Shown: positions 44,017 to 51,943 of the stretch, piece after piece
Layout of the letters: the number at the start of each line of letters is the position of its first letter
Position numbering within the stretch: position 1 is the first letter of the stretch
Source of the DNA: RGIG1959 sp045604545
Lineage (GTDB): Bacteria; Bacillota; Clostridia; Oscillospirales; Acutalibacteraceae
Direction of reading: 5' to 3'
Length of the DNA: 57,048 bases
Assembly: GCA_045604545.1 (NCBI GenBank)
Contig: JAZUOG010000005.1
Coordinates: 1-57,048 of the forward strand
The notes under the pieces: generated by a model
The model's database searches: none
Told to the model about the DNA's origin: nothing
What the model saw: the letters and a program-made list of their open reading frames with translations, nothing else
Made by a program: the position numbers and the translations under genes

Positions 44017-45687
44017 TTATTCGATCGAGAAGATATAGTAGTAGACGGGCTGGCCGCCGTTGACAACGGTGATGTCAACGCTGTCGCCGAGCTTCTTGGA
44101 GATTGCCTCGCTCATCGCTTCAGCCTCTTCCTCGGTCACATCTTCGCCATAGATGAGCGTGATGAACGAGGTCTCGAGATCCGCCGAACGGCGCGCGGAA
44201 GCGATGTTCTTGCACAGCTTGACAGCCGCGTGGCTCAGATCGGTATCCACAAAGCTGAGCTTGTTGTTGTCGAGGGCGAGAATCTGTCCTTCCTCGATCT
44301 GGTGACCGCCGAAGTCGCTGTTACGCGCCGCATAGGTCAGCTGACCGGTCGAGACATTGTCCGCCGCCTTGGTCATTGCGAGCAGGTTGTCTTCCACATC
44401 GGCATCGGGATCGAAGCTGAGCATCGCGGAGATGCCCTGCGGGAGCGTACGGGTGGGAAGCACGCGCACCTCACGGTCGGCAAGCGGCACCGCTTGCTCG
44501 GCGGCAAGAATGATGTTCTTGTTGTTGGGCAGGACATACACGACCTTCGCGGGAGTCGCTTCGATCGCCTGCAGAATGTCATCGGTGGAGGGGTTCATCG
44601 TCTGTCCGCCGCTGACAACATGGTCACAGCCGAGATCGGTGAACAGTGCCTCAAGACCGGGGCCCGCCGCCACAGCGACAAAGCCATAGGGGTTCTCAGG
44701 CTCTACGCGCTCCAATGCCGGAACTGCCGCATCGGCCTCGGCATCCGCCTCGCCGACCCAACCGGCATTGGCATGCTGGATGCGCATGTTTTCCACCTTA
44801 ACGGTTTCAAACTGACCGTACTCGATGGCTTCGTGAAGCGCACGACCGGGATCGTTGGTGTGCACATGGACTTTGATGATATCCTCGTCGTCAACGACCA
44901 CAACGCAGTCGCCGATCGACTCGAGGAATGCGCGCAGCTTGAGCGGATCGGTTTCGATCGACTTGTCACGCGCCACAATAAACTCGGTGCAATAGGTGAA
45001 TTTAATGTCGGCATCGGCGGCCGCAACCGCACTTTTTGCCTTTTGGGGTGCCGCCGTGGTGTTGTCACCCTTGACGACCTCACCGCCCGCAAACACGTCC
45101 TTCATCGCCTGAATGATAACACAGAAGCCCTTGCCGCCCGCGTCAACGACGCCCGCTTTTTTCAGCATGGGGAGCAGTTCGGGTGTACGTGCCAGCGACG
45201 CCTCCGCCTCATCGCAGATGACCTGCCACACGGCGAGGGGATCGTTGTTGGTTTCGGCGGCGGCAGTACCCGCCTCCGCCGCTTCACGGGCAACCGTCAG
45301 AATGGTGCCTTCCGTCGGCTTCATGACGGCTTTGTATGCCGCCTCCACACCGAAGGTCAACGCTCTGGCAAGATCCGCGCCGTCCGCTTCTTCCTTGCCC
45401 TTGAGGCCCTTGGAGAAGCCGCGGAACAACAGCGACAGAATAACGCCCGAGTTGCCGCGCGCACCGCGAAGAAGCGCCGAAGACGCCACATCCGCCGTTT
45501 CGGTTACCGTCGGGTTTTCCAAACGCGACAGTTCTCTTGCCGCCGCGCCGATGGTCATGGACATATTGGTGCCGGTGTCGCCATCGGGGACGGGGAACAC
45601 GTTGAGCTCGTCAACCGCCTGCTTGACGTTCGCAAGGCTGTTGGCCGCCGAGATCATGGCATTTTTTAACATTAAACCTTGAATCAC
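44017..45687 (-). CDS. fakA: Fatty-acid kinase FakA-like (DAK2) protein
   Basis: 556 residues from a GTG (45685-45687) nine bases after AAGGAG. The DAK2 nucleotide-binding region is at the N-terminus (NVFPVPDGDTGTNMSMT, RGARGNSGVILS), followed by a middle DhaK-like domain and a C-terminal domain. FakA phosphorylates FakB-bound exogenous fatty acids. The neighbours Asp23 (upstream, 27 bp) and divergent recG form a known conserved cluster. Confidence 0.92.
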   Translation of the reverse strand: MIQGLMLKNAMISAANSLANVKQAVDELNVFPVPDGDTGTNMSMTIGAAARELSRLENPTVTETADVASSALLRGARGNSGVILSLLFRGFSKGLKGKEEADGADLARALTFGVEAAYKAVMKPTEGTILTVAREAAEAGTAAAETNNDPLAVWQVICDEAEASLARTPELLPMLKKAGVVDAGGKGFCVIIQAMKDVFAGGEVVKGDNTTAAPQKAKSAVAAADADIKFTYCTEFIVARDKSIETDPLKLRAFLESIGDCVVVVDDEDIIKVHVHTNDPGRALHEAIEYGQFETVKVENMRIQHANAGWVGEADAEADAAVPALERVEPENPYGFVAVAAGPGLEALFTDLGCDHVVSGGQTMNPSTDDILQAIEATPAKVVYVLPNNKNIILAAEQAVPLADREVRVLPTRTLPQGISAMLSFDPDADVEDNLLAMTKAADNVSTGQLTYAARNSDFGGHQIEEGQILALDNNKLSFVDTDLSHAAVKLCKNIASARRSADLETSFITLIYGEDVTEEEAEAMSEAISKKLGDSVDITVVNGGQPVYYYIFSIE

Positions 45688-45714
45688 AGTTCACAACTCC
45701 TTATCGCTCGTGCC

Positions 45715-46065
45715 TCAGGCGTTCATGCCGTCGACATACACCTTGACTTGCTTAACATGAATACCGGTCGCTTCTTCAACAGTAAAGCGCACCTTGTTGA
45801 CGATGCTCTTGGTGATGGCGGAAATATTGATGCCGTGCATAACGGTGATGTGCAGTTCGATGAGAAGCTGTTTGTCTTCCGCCTTCACCTGCACGCCCTC
45901 ATCAATGTGCGATTGCTTCGAGAAAATGCTGCGCAGACCTTGACGGGCACCTGTTTTCTTCATACCGGCGACACCGAAGCAGGAAGATGCTGCGTTGCCG
46001 ACCAAACAGGCAAAATACTCTTGGGACAGGGTGATAGCACCCAGGTGGTTTTCCAGCTTGATCAT
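45715..46065 (-). CDS. Asp23/Gls24 family protein
   Basis: 116 residues with LGAITLSQEYFACLVGNAA, IELHITVMHGINISAITKSI (shortened) and VYVDGM, the Asp23/YloU signature. ATG 46063-46065 is chosen; a TTG six bases upstream is also possible. Asp23 proteins are cell-envelope-stress or lipid-linked partners of FakA in many Firmicutes. Confidence 0.9.
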   Translation of the reverse strand: MIKLENHLGAITLSQEYFACLVGNAASSCFGVAGMKKTGARQGLRSIFSKQSHIDEGVQVKAEDKQLLIELHITVMHGINISAITKSIVNKVRFTVEEATGIHVKQVKVYVDGMNA

Positions 46066-46132
46066 ATACAAAACACGCCTTTCTGATGATATTTGTGTGC
46101 TTTTGCTGTTGTGTTTAAACAGAGTTCATTTC

Positions 46133-46161
46133 ATTATACCGTATTTTCTCAAAAATATCAA
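46133..46161 (-). promoter_or_regulatory. asp23-fakA promoter
   Basis: On the minus strand, TTGATA (46156-46161) and TATAAT (46133-46138), 17-bp spacer. Divergent from recG with the two -35 elements 12 bp apart. Confidence 0.85.
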
Positions 46162-46172
46162 GTGAAACTTTC

Positions 46173-46201
46173 TTGCGCGTCGGGAACTGTCGTGGTATAC
46201 T
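46173..46201 (+). promoter_or_regulatory. recG promoter
   Basis: TTGCGC (46173-46178) and TATACT (46196-46201), 17-bp spacer. Confidence 0.75.
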
Positions 46202-46239
46202 GAATATACAAGATATATCACAGGTAAAGGAGGCAGGTT

Positions 46240-48297
46240 ATGCAAGAGGCTTTGGGAAAATCTATTCGATATCTGAAAGGTGTCGGCGAAAAGAAAGCCG
46301 CCCTGTTTGCCAGACTCGGTGTGTTCACCATCGGCGACCTGCTTCATCTGTATCCGCGTCTTTATGAAGACCGCTCTCAGCTTGTTGCCATCGCCGACGC
46401 GCCCGACAACGAGCGCGTCGCCGTGTGCGCCACCGTCATCACCCCCGTGCAGGAGCATCGTATCCGCAAGGGCATGACCCTTTACAAATTCACCGTTTCC
46501 GACGGATCGGCAGGTATGCATATCACATTGTTCAACAACAAATACCTCGCCGCCACCGTCCGCAAGGGCGAGCAATATATCTTTTTCGGCGTTGTTGAAC
46601 ACAAATTCCATCAATACGACATGACCTCCCCTGCCATCGCTCCTGCCGTGGGCGGAGCACGCATCCGCCCGATCTACCCCCAGACAGCGGGACTCAACAC
46701 GCAGGCGGTCGAACGCGCCGTCAGCGCGGCATTCGACGTGATCGGCGATATGCCGTTTGAGGATATTCTGCCCGAAGATGTCCGACAAAAACACAACCTG
46801 CTTTCCACGCGCGACGCGATCCGCTTCATTCATTTTCCGCCCGATTCCGCCGCTCTTAAAGCCGCACGCGACCGATTGGTATTTGAAGAGCTGTTTGTCC
46901 TTCAACTGGGACTGCTTCGCCTCAAAGGCTGTCTGCGTTCGGAAACCGCTGTTACTGTTCGCACCGATCATACCGCAGAATATTGTGCTTCTCTCCCCTT
47001 CACCCTCACGGGAGCTCAGCGCCGTGCGCTTGACGACTGCACCCGCGACATGACGCAGGAGCGCCCCATGAACCGTCTTATTCAAGGCGATGTCGGCTCG
47101 GGCAAGACCGCGGTTGCGGCGGGTGTCGCCTTCAACGTGATCAAAAACGGCTGGCAGGCGGCGCTGATGGCACCCACCGAAATTCTCGCCACCCAGCACA
47201 AGCATTCCCTGCAAAAATTGCTCAGCGGCACCGATGTGCGCGTTGAGCTTCTCGTCGGCAGTATGACCGCCGCTCAGAAGCGGCGCGTCATCGAAGCGAC
47301 CGCCAACGGCGAGGTCGACCTGCTGGTCGGCACGCACGCGTTGCTGTCGGATAAGGTGAGCTTTGCGCGGCTGGGACTTGTCATCACCGACGAACAACAC
47401 CGTTTCGGTGTGAAACAGCGCGCCGCGTTGTCGTCGAAGGGGGGTTCTCCCCATCGTCTCGTCATGTCCGCCACCCCCATTCCCCGCACACTGGCCCTGA
47501 TGATCTACGGCGATCTGGACGTATCAGTGCTCGATGAACTGCCGCCCGGTCGTCAGCCCATCGCCACCTTCGCTGTCGGCTCGGACAAGCGCGAACGCGC
47601 GCTTCGCTATGTCGAGAAATTCCTGTCGGAGGGACGACAGGGTTACATCGTGTGTCCGCTCATCGCCGAAGACGAGGACGATCCGCAAAGTGAGCTTCTC
47701 GCCGCAGAAGACTATTTCAAGCGTCTGCAGCGCACCCCGCTCGCGAAGTTTCGTATCGGTCTGCTTCACGGGCGTATGAAGGGTATCGAAAAAGACGCGG
47801 TCATGACCGCCTTTGCGGCACATGAGCTCGACCTGCTCGTGTCCACCACCGTCATCGAAGTGGGTGTCGACGTTCCCAACGCCGTCATCATGATCATCGA
47901 AAACGCCGAACGCTTCGGTCTTGCTCAGATGCATCAGCTGCGCGGTCGCGTCGGGCGCGGTGAGCACGCTTCCACCTGCATTCTCATTTCCGACAACAAA
48001 GCCCCCGATACGGTATTCCGCATGAAGGTCATGGCGAAGGAAACCGACGGCTTCCGCATCGCCGAGGAAGACCTCAAGCTCCGCGGACCGGGCGATTTCT
48101 ACGGCAACCGTCAGCATGGCTTGCCCGCCTTGTCCATCGCTGACCTGAAGGGCGACATGATGATGCTCCAAAAAGCGCAGGAGGAAGCGGTCACACTGTC
48201 AAAAGACGACCCCGAACTGACCACCCCCGCCCATCACGCGCTCAGTGCCGCTGTCTCCCGTCTGTTCGCCCAAATCGGCGAGGACGGCATGAACTGA
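46240..48297 (+). CDS. recG: ATP-dependent DNA helicase RecG
   Basis: 685 residues. An OB-type wedge domain leads (~50-150), followed by SF2 helicase motifs: GDVGSGKTAVAA (Walker A), ITDEQHRFGVKQR (motif II, DEQH), SATPIPRTLAL (motif III), TTVIEVGVDVPNA and QLRGRVGRGEHAS (motifs V-VI). It regresses and remodels stalled replication forks. ATG after AAAGGAGG. Confidence 0.97.
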   Translation: MQEALGKSIRYLKGVGEKKAALFARLGVFTIGDLLHLYPRLYEDRSQLVAIADAPDNERVAVCATVITPVQEHRIRKGMTLYKFTVSDGSAGMHITLFNNKYLAATVRKGEQYIFFGVVEHKFHQYDMTSPAIAPAVGGARIRPIYPQTAGLNTQAVERAVSAAFDVIGDMPFEDILPEDVRQKHNLLSTRDAIRFIHFPPDSAALKAARDRLVFEELFVLQLGLLRLKGCLRSETAVTVRTDHTAEYCASLPFTLTGAQRRALDDCTRDMTQERPMNRLIQGDVGSGKTAVAAGVAFNVIKNGWQAALMAPTEILATQHKHSLQKLLSGTDVRVELLVGSMTAAQKRRVIEATANGEVDLLVGTHALLSDKVSFARLGLVITDEQHRFGVKQRAALSSKGGSPHRLVMSATPIPRTLALMIYGDLDVSVLDELPPGRQPIATFAVGSDKRERALRYVEKFLSEGRQGYIVCPLIAEDEDDPQSELLAAEDYFKRLQRTPLAKFRIGLLHGRMKGIEKDAVMTAFAAHELDLLVSTTVIEVGVDVPNAVIMIIENAERFGLAQMHQLRGRVGRGEHASTCILISDNKAPDTVFRMKVMAKETDGFRIAEEDLKLRGPGDFYGNRQHGLPALSIADLKGDMMMLQKAQEEAVTLSKDDPELTTPAHHALSAAVSRLFAQIGEDGMN

Positions 48298-48304
48298 AAA
48301 CAGC

Positions 48305-48341
48305 AAAAACGGTTTGCATCCGAAAGGATACAAACCGTTTT
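48305..48341 (+). terminator. recG terminator
   Basis: AAAACGGTTTGCATCC pairs with GGATACAAACCGTTTT (one mismatch) around a GAAA loop; T-rich after. Confidence 0.9.
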
Positions 48342-48400
48342 CATTTTACAGACCGTTTTTCCTTTTTACAAAAGCCGAAGCATCTGACAGCATAACACGA

Positions 48401-48474
48401 AAAACGCCATGACCCAACACAGCCTGCCCGCTCTATGCAAGCGATATATCCGAGTCGATGGGTCATGACGTTTT
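48401..48474 (-). ncRNA. Structured hairpin at the end of the RNA-repair operon (copy 1)
   Basis: A 16-bp stem with one mismatch (AAAACGTCATGACCCA with TGGGTCATGGCGTTTT on the minus strand) encloses a conserved internal loop: CGGATATATCGCT ... AGCGGGCAGGCTG. The copy at 48584-48656 has a different outer stem but the same inner pattern. On the minus strand it is followed by TTTTTCG, so it also serves as the operon terminator. Confidence 0.5.
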
Positions 48475-48583
48475 CATAAAATCATCCCCCGCTTTGAATC
48501 GGGTTATTGCGGCGCAATTTGCTTCAAGCAAAGCCATTGCCAATACTCCGCATTCTCCCCGACAATTACCGAAGGATGACCCA

Positions 48584-48656
48584 AAACACCGCAACCGACC
48601 GCGGCCTGCCCGCTGAGCGAAAGCGGTATGTCCGCGCCGGTCGATTGCGATCGTTT
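48584..48656 (-). ncRNA. Structured hairpin at the end of the RNA-repair operon (copy 2)
   Basis: Starts at the last base of the nucleotidyltransferase gene. The outer stem CGCAATCGACC/GGTCGGTTGCG differs from copy 1, while the inner loop is kept: CGGACATACCGCT ... AGCGGGCAGGCCG. Compensating stem changes with a fixed internal loop suggest a functional RNA motif; its family is not recognised. Confidence 0.5.
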
Positions 48657-49411
48657 CAGCGAAGAATATACGAGCGAAACACCTCGTTGAGTTCCTCCCA
48701 CCCGTTATCATAGGTTGTGGGAAGCCGTTTGATTTCCTCCTCTGTTTCGGCAATTGTACGGTCGATATACGCATTCACGAGATCCAGCCGTTTACCTTCC
48801 CCAATTTCGGGGCAGGTTATTTTCAGCCGCAACAATTCCTCTACATCCGATATGAGAGCATCCTCCAAATACGCATCCATCAGCTCGGAAAACAACATCG
48901 GCGGCGGTGTTCCCCGATCGAGGATCCACTTGCACGCCAGCAACGGGCGAAGTACATAGAAATATTTCTTATATTTCACCGTTTCCCCTTTGAGATGTTC
49001 CCGATAGTTGGATTTGGCGGTGCTGAGATAGTGATAGAGTCCCGATTTGGCAACAAAGTACCGCTCGATGATCGCGGCGATTTTCTCCCATTCCGCGGTC
49101 GTGTGATACACGATCGGAGACGAGTTCCACTCAAACAGTGTGGGATTCGATTTGTGCAACAACTGCAACGCTTTCGAAAGATCCCAGCCGTTGATGTCCA
49201 GCGTATCATCGAGTTGCCATTCGATGACATCTCGCGTTTTGTTAAGCCGCAGATAAAACTCCGGCTCACGGACATAAATGAACCGCACGTCGTAGTCGCT
49301 GTCGGGAGACGCAAATCCCCATGCGCGACTGCCGGATTCCACTGCGTGCAAAATCCTGACGTGTTCGCGCTCTTCGATTTCCGAAAGCTTGGCACGAATC
49401 CGCGTCTCCAT
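48656..49411 (-). CDS. YcgL/RlaP-type nucleotidyltransferase
   Basis: 251 residues from ATG 49409-49411 after AAAGGAGG. DNA polymerase beta-type nucleotidyltransferase core: G27-S28 (ESGSRAWGF) and D39-x-D41 (PDSDYDVRFIYV), then PxxF/W-rich family features (SSPIVYHT, HYLSTAKSNY, KKYFYVLRPLLAC). This matches the YcgL family, also called RlaP in comparative studies of RNA repair. It may add nucleotides to damaged RNA ends or modify RNA. It follows the Ro-like gene by 13 bp. Confidence 0.85.
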   Translation of the reverse strand: METRIRAKLSEIEEREHVRILHAVESGSRAWGFASPDSDYDVRFIYVREPEFYLRLNKTRDVIEWQLDDTLDINGWDLSKALQLLHKSNPTLFEWNSSPIVYHTTAEWEKIAAIIERYFVAKSGLYHYLSTAKSNYREHLKGETVKYKKYFYVLRPLLACKWILDRGTPPPMLFSELMDAYLEDALISDVEELLRLKITCPEIGEGKRLDLVNAYIDRTIAETEEEIKRLPTTYDNGWEELNEVFRSYILR

Positions 49412-49424
49412 AACAATTCCTCCT

Positions 49425-50882
49425 TTACGCGGCGATGGGGGCATAGCGCTCGTTGCCGAGGATTTCGAGCATCTGGTCATACGGCGAACAGCGTCCCGCC
49501 GCTACCATCGAGAACAACCGCGGTGTGCAACCGCTGACAAGCGCGACGCCCTGCTCATTTTTGGTGACGGGCTGATGGCGGTTGCGCGAGGCGACATTCC
49601 AGAACACCACCTTCGGCAGGGTGTAACCGTGCTGTGCATACAAACGCTTGGCATACTCAAAATTGGTCAGCGAGGCATCCTCTGTACAGCAATCGAACTC
49701 CATGTCGGAGATGATATAGAGCGTCGCGGGCAATTCCTCCTGCGGCACGTTGTGCCTGACCGCCGTTTCCAGCACAAGCTCAAACACCTTTTGGATATTG
49801 GTGTTGGCGACCTCATCGAAGCTCGCGGCATACTGCAGTTTTTCAAGCAGGTCATTCCCCTTCACCTCCACCATCTGCGGACGCTCCGAGAAGGTGATGA
49901 AGTGATTATGAAACGCGCCGCGGTTACGCTCGGCAAAATACAATCCGAGCGACAATGCCACCGTCGCGGGCTTCGGATTGCCCCAGCCATACATCGAGCC
50001 GGAGCCGTCAACGACCGCCAGGGCGTTTTCGCCGTTTGTGAAATCTTCCAGCTGATTCCATGTCGCGTTGATGGCCGCACGCTCCTCGACGCTGACACTG
50101 TTACCGAAAAACGGTGTGATCAGCTCATACGGCATCAGCGCGCCGGTATGCATCGTCACTTCACCACTTTGTACACGGTCGAGAAAGTCCGTATAGCGCT
50201 CGTTATCATTGCGCAGGAACGCCTTGCGATATTTGAGCATTGCCTTCGACGGTTGTTTGGCATAATCGAAAGTGTAGTCCCGCTCGCGCAGATTGTTCTC
50301 GATGATGCGGATGTGCGCACGCAGACGGGACAACATCTTACGATAGGTGCGGTCATCCATGCCGAGAAACCGCGCAATGCGCTTGGCGGTTTTCACCGCA
50401 TCGGCGTTCGAGGTGTTCACGGACGGCAACCATTTGGCAAGAAGCGATACCTCGCCGCCGTTGTTCATTGCGTAAATGTCACGACGAAGCTGTTCACGCA
50501 CAAGAGCGAGCATCGCCTTTTCAAGAGGCGTGTCCATCAGGACAAGCAGATCGTCAAAGCGACCGTACTCGGCGATGAACTCCAAGTTTTTGCGCACCGT
50601 TTCGGGAGCGTTTACGCTAAGCCAACGCAGGATCACGCGGAACACCTTGCGCTCGCCGAGACCGCCGCGCACATCACGCGCAAAGAACAACGTCTTGACG
50701 GCAAGATCGCGGTTTTCCGTGAAGGCGCGCATGAAACGAGTGATAATTTCCTCCTCCGACTCACGGCGAAGGGCGCCGATGGTCGCGAACAGGTCAAGGC
50801 AATCCGACATGGTGGATGCGTGGGTAACCGCTCCGTTTTCGGTGGCGGTCGTATTCATTTGATTTTTCAGGTTCATAAGCAT
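49425..50882 (-). CDS. TROVE-like/vWA protein (DUF2828, Ro60-like)
   Basis: 485 residues. The N-terminal ~270 residues form an alpha-helical ring-type domain (FFARDVRGGLGERKVFRVIL, FIAEYGRFDDLLVL, EVSLLAKWLPSVNT). The C-terminal half is a von Willebrand A domain with the MIDAS motif DGSGSM (D292-S296) and later YIISDMEFD. This is the architecture of Ro60/Rsr and the related DUF2828 proteins that bind Y RNAs and misfolded RNAs. It sits directly after the structured RNA array, its likely ligands. Confidence 0.85.
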   Translation of the reverse strand: MLMNLKNQMNTTATENGAVTHASTMSDCLDLFATIGALRRESEEEIITRFMRAFTENRDLAVKTLFFARDVRGGLGERKVFRVILRWLSVNAPETVRKNLEFIAEYGRFDDLLVLMDTPLEKAMLALVREQLRRDIYAMNNGGEVSLLAKWLPSVNTSNADAVKTAKRIARFLGMDDRTYRKMLSRLRAHIRIIENNLRERDYTFDYAKQPSKAMLKYRKAFLRNDNERYTDFLDRVQSGEVTMHTGALMPYELITPFFGNSVSVEERAAINATWNQLEDFTNGENALAVVDGSGSMYGWGNPKPATVALSLGLYFAERNRGAFHNHFITFSERPQMVEVKGNDLLEKLQYAASFDEVANTNIQKVFELVLETAVRHNVPQEELPATLYIISDMEFDCCTEDASLTNFEYAKRLYAQHGYTLPKVVFWNVASRNRHQPVTKNEQGVALVSGCTPRLFSMVAAGRCSPYDQMLEILGNERYAPIAA

Positions 50883-50926
50883 CGAAACCCCTCCTTAATA
50901 TTGTGAAATCCATTTTGTTTTAAGAC

Positions 50927-51049
50927 CAAGACGCGGTTGTTGCATTCTCGCTTGACGCGAGAGTTCGGTGGGTATGAACCACCCGCTCCGTGCCCGAAGC
51001 CAGATCATACTCAAATGTAAAAAATAGGATGATTGCTGCACGCGTCTTT
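50927..51049 (-). ncRNA. Structured RNA unit 7 (Y-RNA-like)
   Basis: Closing stem AAGACGCG/CGCGTCTT. The 5' end reads AAAGACGCGTGCAGCAATC and the 3' end ATGCAACAACCGCGTCTTG. It contains an inner GGCTTCGGGCACGGAGC and a T-arm-like GGTGG-TTCATAC-CCACC hairpin. The same GGCTTCGGGCACG core occurs in unit 4. It is the last unit before the Ro-like gene start. Confidence 0.7.
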
Positions 51050-51150
51050 ATAATGTGGACGGTCGGTATGGTTTGCGGATAATAACTCCTTTACGCGAGA
51101 AGACACCGTCGCGGTCTTCTTTGAGATTGCGCCCATTTACCTGTACAAAT

Positions 51151-51266
51151 CAAGATACTGTTTCGGCGTTGTCCAAAGCCAACACGGCCTTTCGGCAACC
51201 GACCACAAGGATCGGCCCCTCTCGTTGCCACAGAGGAAACTCTCGGAAGTTGCAGTCAGTATCTTT
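51151..51266 (-). ncRNA. Structured RNA unit 6
   Basis: Closing stem AAGATACTG/CAGTATCTT (9 bp), then ACTGCAAC. It contains further hairpins, e.g. CCGAGAGTTTCCTCTGTGG and GGCCGATCC/GGTCGG. The stem differs in sequence from the other units but keeps perfect pairing. Confidence 0.65.
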
Positions 51267-51280
51267 GAAGATAAAAGAAA

Positions 51281-51361
51281 CAAGACACCGTTGATTCGTT
51301 GATAAGGTTCAGGATCGCTCCCTAGCCTATTCAGTCCAAACTGGTTGCTGGCGGTGTCTTT
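51281..51361 (-). ncRNA. Structured RNA unit 5
   Basis: Closing stem AAGACACCG/CGGTGTCTT (9 bp). The 5' end AAAGACACCGCCAGCAACC keeps the CAGCAA motif next to the stem. Confidence 0.7.
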
Positions 51362-51403
51362 CCATCCAAGGTCTGTATACACAGACACGGATAGCTAAGC
51401 ATT

Positions 51404-51515
51404 CAAGACGCGGTGGTTGCATCACGCCACTGTTTGACGTATTGGGGTGATTTTCAGTCACCTGCTTCGTGCCCGAAGCCAACATCTGCACATGTCCATT
51501 GCTGTACGCGTCTTT
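51404..51515 (-). ncRNA. Structured RNA unit 4
   Basis: Closing stem AAGACGCG/CGCGTCTT. The 5' end AAAGACGCGTACAGCAATG is followed by GGCTTCGGGCACGAAGC (as in unit 7) and the hairpin GGTGA/TCACC. The 3' end is ATGCAACCACCGCGTCTTG. It begins seven bases after the tRNA-like element. Confidence 0.7.
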
Positions 51516-51521
51516 CGTCTT

Positions 51522-51594
51522 TGACCCGGGTGGGAGTCGAACCCAACCATATCGGAGATTTATAGCCTCCGCTCTACCCTTGAGCTACGGATCA
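51522..51594 (-). ncRNA. tRNA-like element (73 nt)
   Basis: Acceptor stem TGATCCG/CGGGTCA (7 bp, one G-U), T8-A9, D-arm GCTC-AAGGGTA-GAGC, anticodon arm GGAGG-CTATAAA-TCTCC (formal anticodon AUA) and a T-arm with loop TTCGACT. Abnormal points: no base at position 26, a bulged T-stem of six pairs, and an AUA anticodon without the long variable arm of a bacterial tRNA-Tyr. This argues for a tRNA mimic rather than a decoding tRNA. It lies inside the structured RNA array next to rtcB. Confidence 0.7.
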
Positions 51595-51600
51595 TACATA

Positions 51601-51687
51601 CAAGGTGCCGGTCGGTTTGCGTCCGAACATAGTTTTATTTTTTGAGGAGTTTCGCCTCGGAGCAGAAACACTGCTGTCAGCACCTTT
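51601..51687 (-). ncRNA. Structured RNA unit 3
   Basis: Closing stem AAGGTGCTG/CCGGCACCTT (about nine pairs with one G-U). The 5' end AAAGGTGCTGACAGCAGTG has the GACAGCA motif. A CCGAGGCGAAACTCCTC-type hairpin follows. Confidence 0.7.
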
Positions 51688-51694
51688 GATGTTG

Positions 51695-51783
51695 CAAGAC
51701 TCTCCTTTCAACCCATCAGGGCCCATCACCTCCGAGCGATCGAAATCGGTCGGCATTCTCTGTAAATGGCTGTCAGAGTCTTT
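51695..51783 (-). ncRNA. Structured RNA unit 2
   Basis: Closing stem AAGACTCT/AGAGTCTT (8 bp), 5' end AAAGACTCTGACAGCCATT. Separated from unit 1 by three bases. Confidence 0.7.
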
Positions 51784-51786
51784 ATA

Positions 51787-51876
51787 CAAGACGCCGATGC
51801 ATGAATTTCAAGTGAAGAACTTCACTCGCGGTCGGAACTTACCCGACAAATCTGCCGTGTTGCTGTCGGCGTCTTT
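51787..51876 (-). ncRNA. Structured RNA unit 1
   Basis: Closing stem AAGACGCCGA/TCGGCGTCTT (10 bp), 5' end AAAGACGCCGACAGCAACA. Inner hairpins GTCGG/CCGAC and GTGAAGTTCTTCAC. It is the first unit after the promoter-like element, starting ten bases downstream of its -10. Confidence 0.75.
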
Positions 51877-51886
51877 CATTGTCTGT

Positions 51887-51932
51887 ATTTTACCAACTTC
51901 TTCCGCTGTTTTCACGGACAAAAAGCTGCGAA
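51887..51932 (-). promoter_or_regulatory. Promoter-like block before the RNA array
   Basis: On the minus strand, GTGAAA and TAAAAT (51887-51892) lie 17 bp apart; the -35 is unlike the sigma-A consensus. The block TTCGCAGCTTTTT..TCCGTGAA...TTGGTAAA is shared with 54735-54777 before the other RNA region, so it is a conserved regulatory module. Confidence 0.6.
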
Positions 51933-51943
51933 AACGCATTTTT
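51919..51943 (-). terminator. rtcB terminator
   Basis: TGCG-TTTT-CGCA and then GCTTTTTG right at the rtcB stop. A short hairpin; read-through into the RNA array and Ro-like gene is possible. Confidence 0.55.

Noticed and set aside
51522..51594. A functional tRNA-Tyr or tRNA-Ile
   Set aside because: The formal anticodon is AUA, bacterial tRNA-Tyr needs a long variable arm, position 26 is missing and the T-stem is bulged. Called a tRNA-like element instead.
51281..51876. A CRISPR array
   Set aside because: Only the stem ends and a short motif recur, the closing stems differ in sequence and no identical repeats with uniform spacers exist. No cas genes are present.
50883..51941. Several 60-80-codon open frames on both strands in the RNA array
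   Set aside because: They have no ribosome-binding sites, cut across the conserved stems and show no protein-like composition. One 33-codon stretch near 51050-51150 (…VNGRNLKEDRDGVF…) looks protein-like but lacks a start codon.
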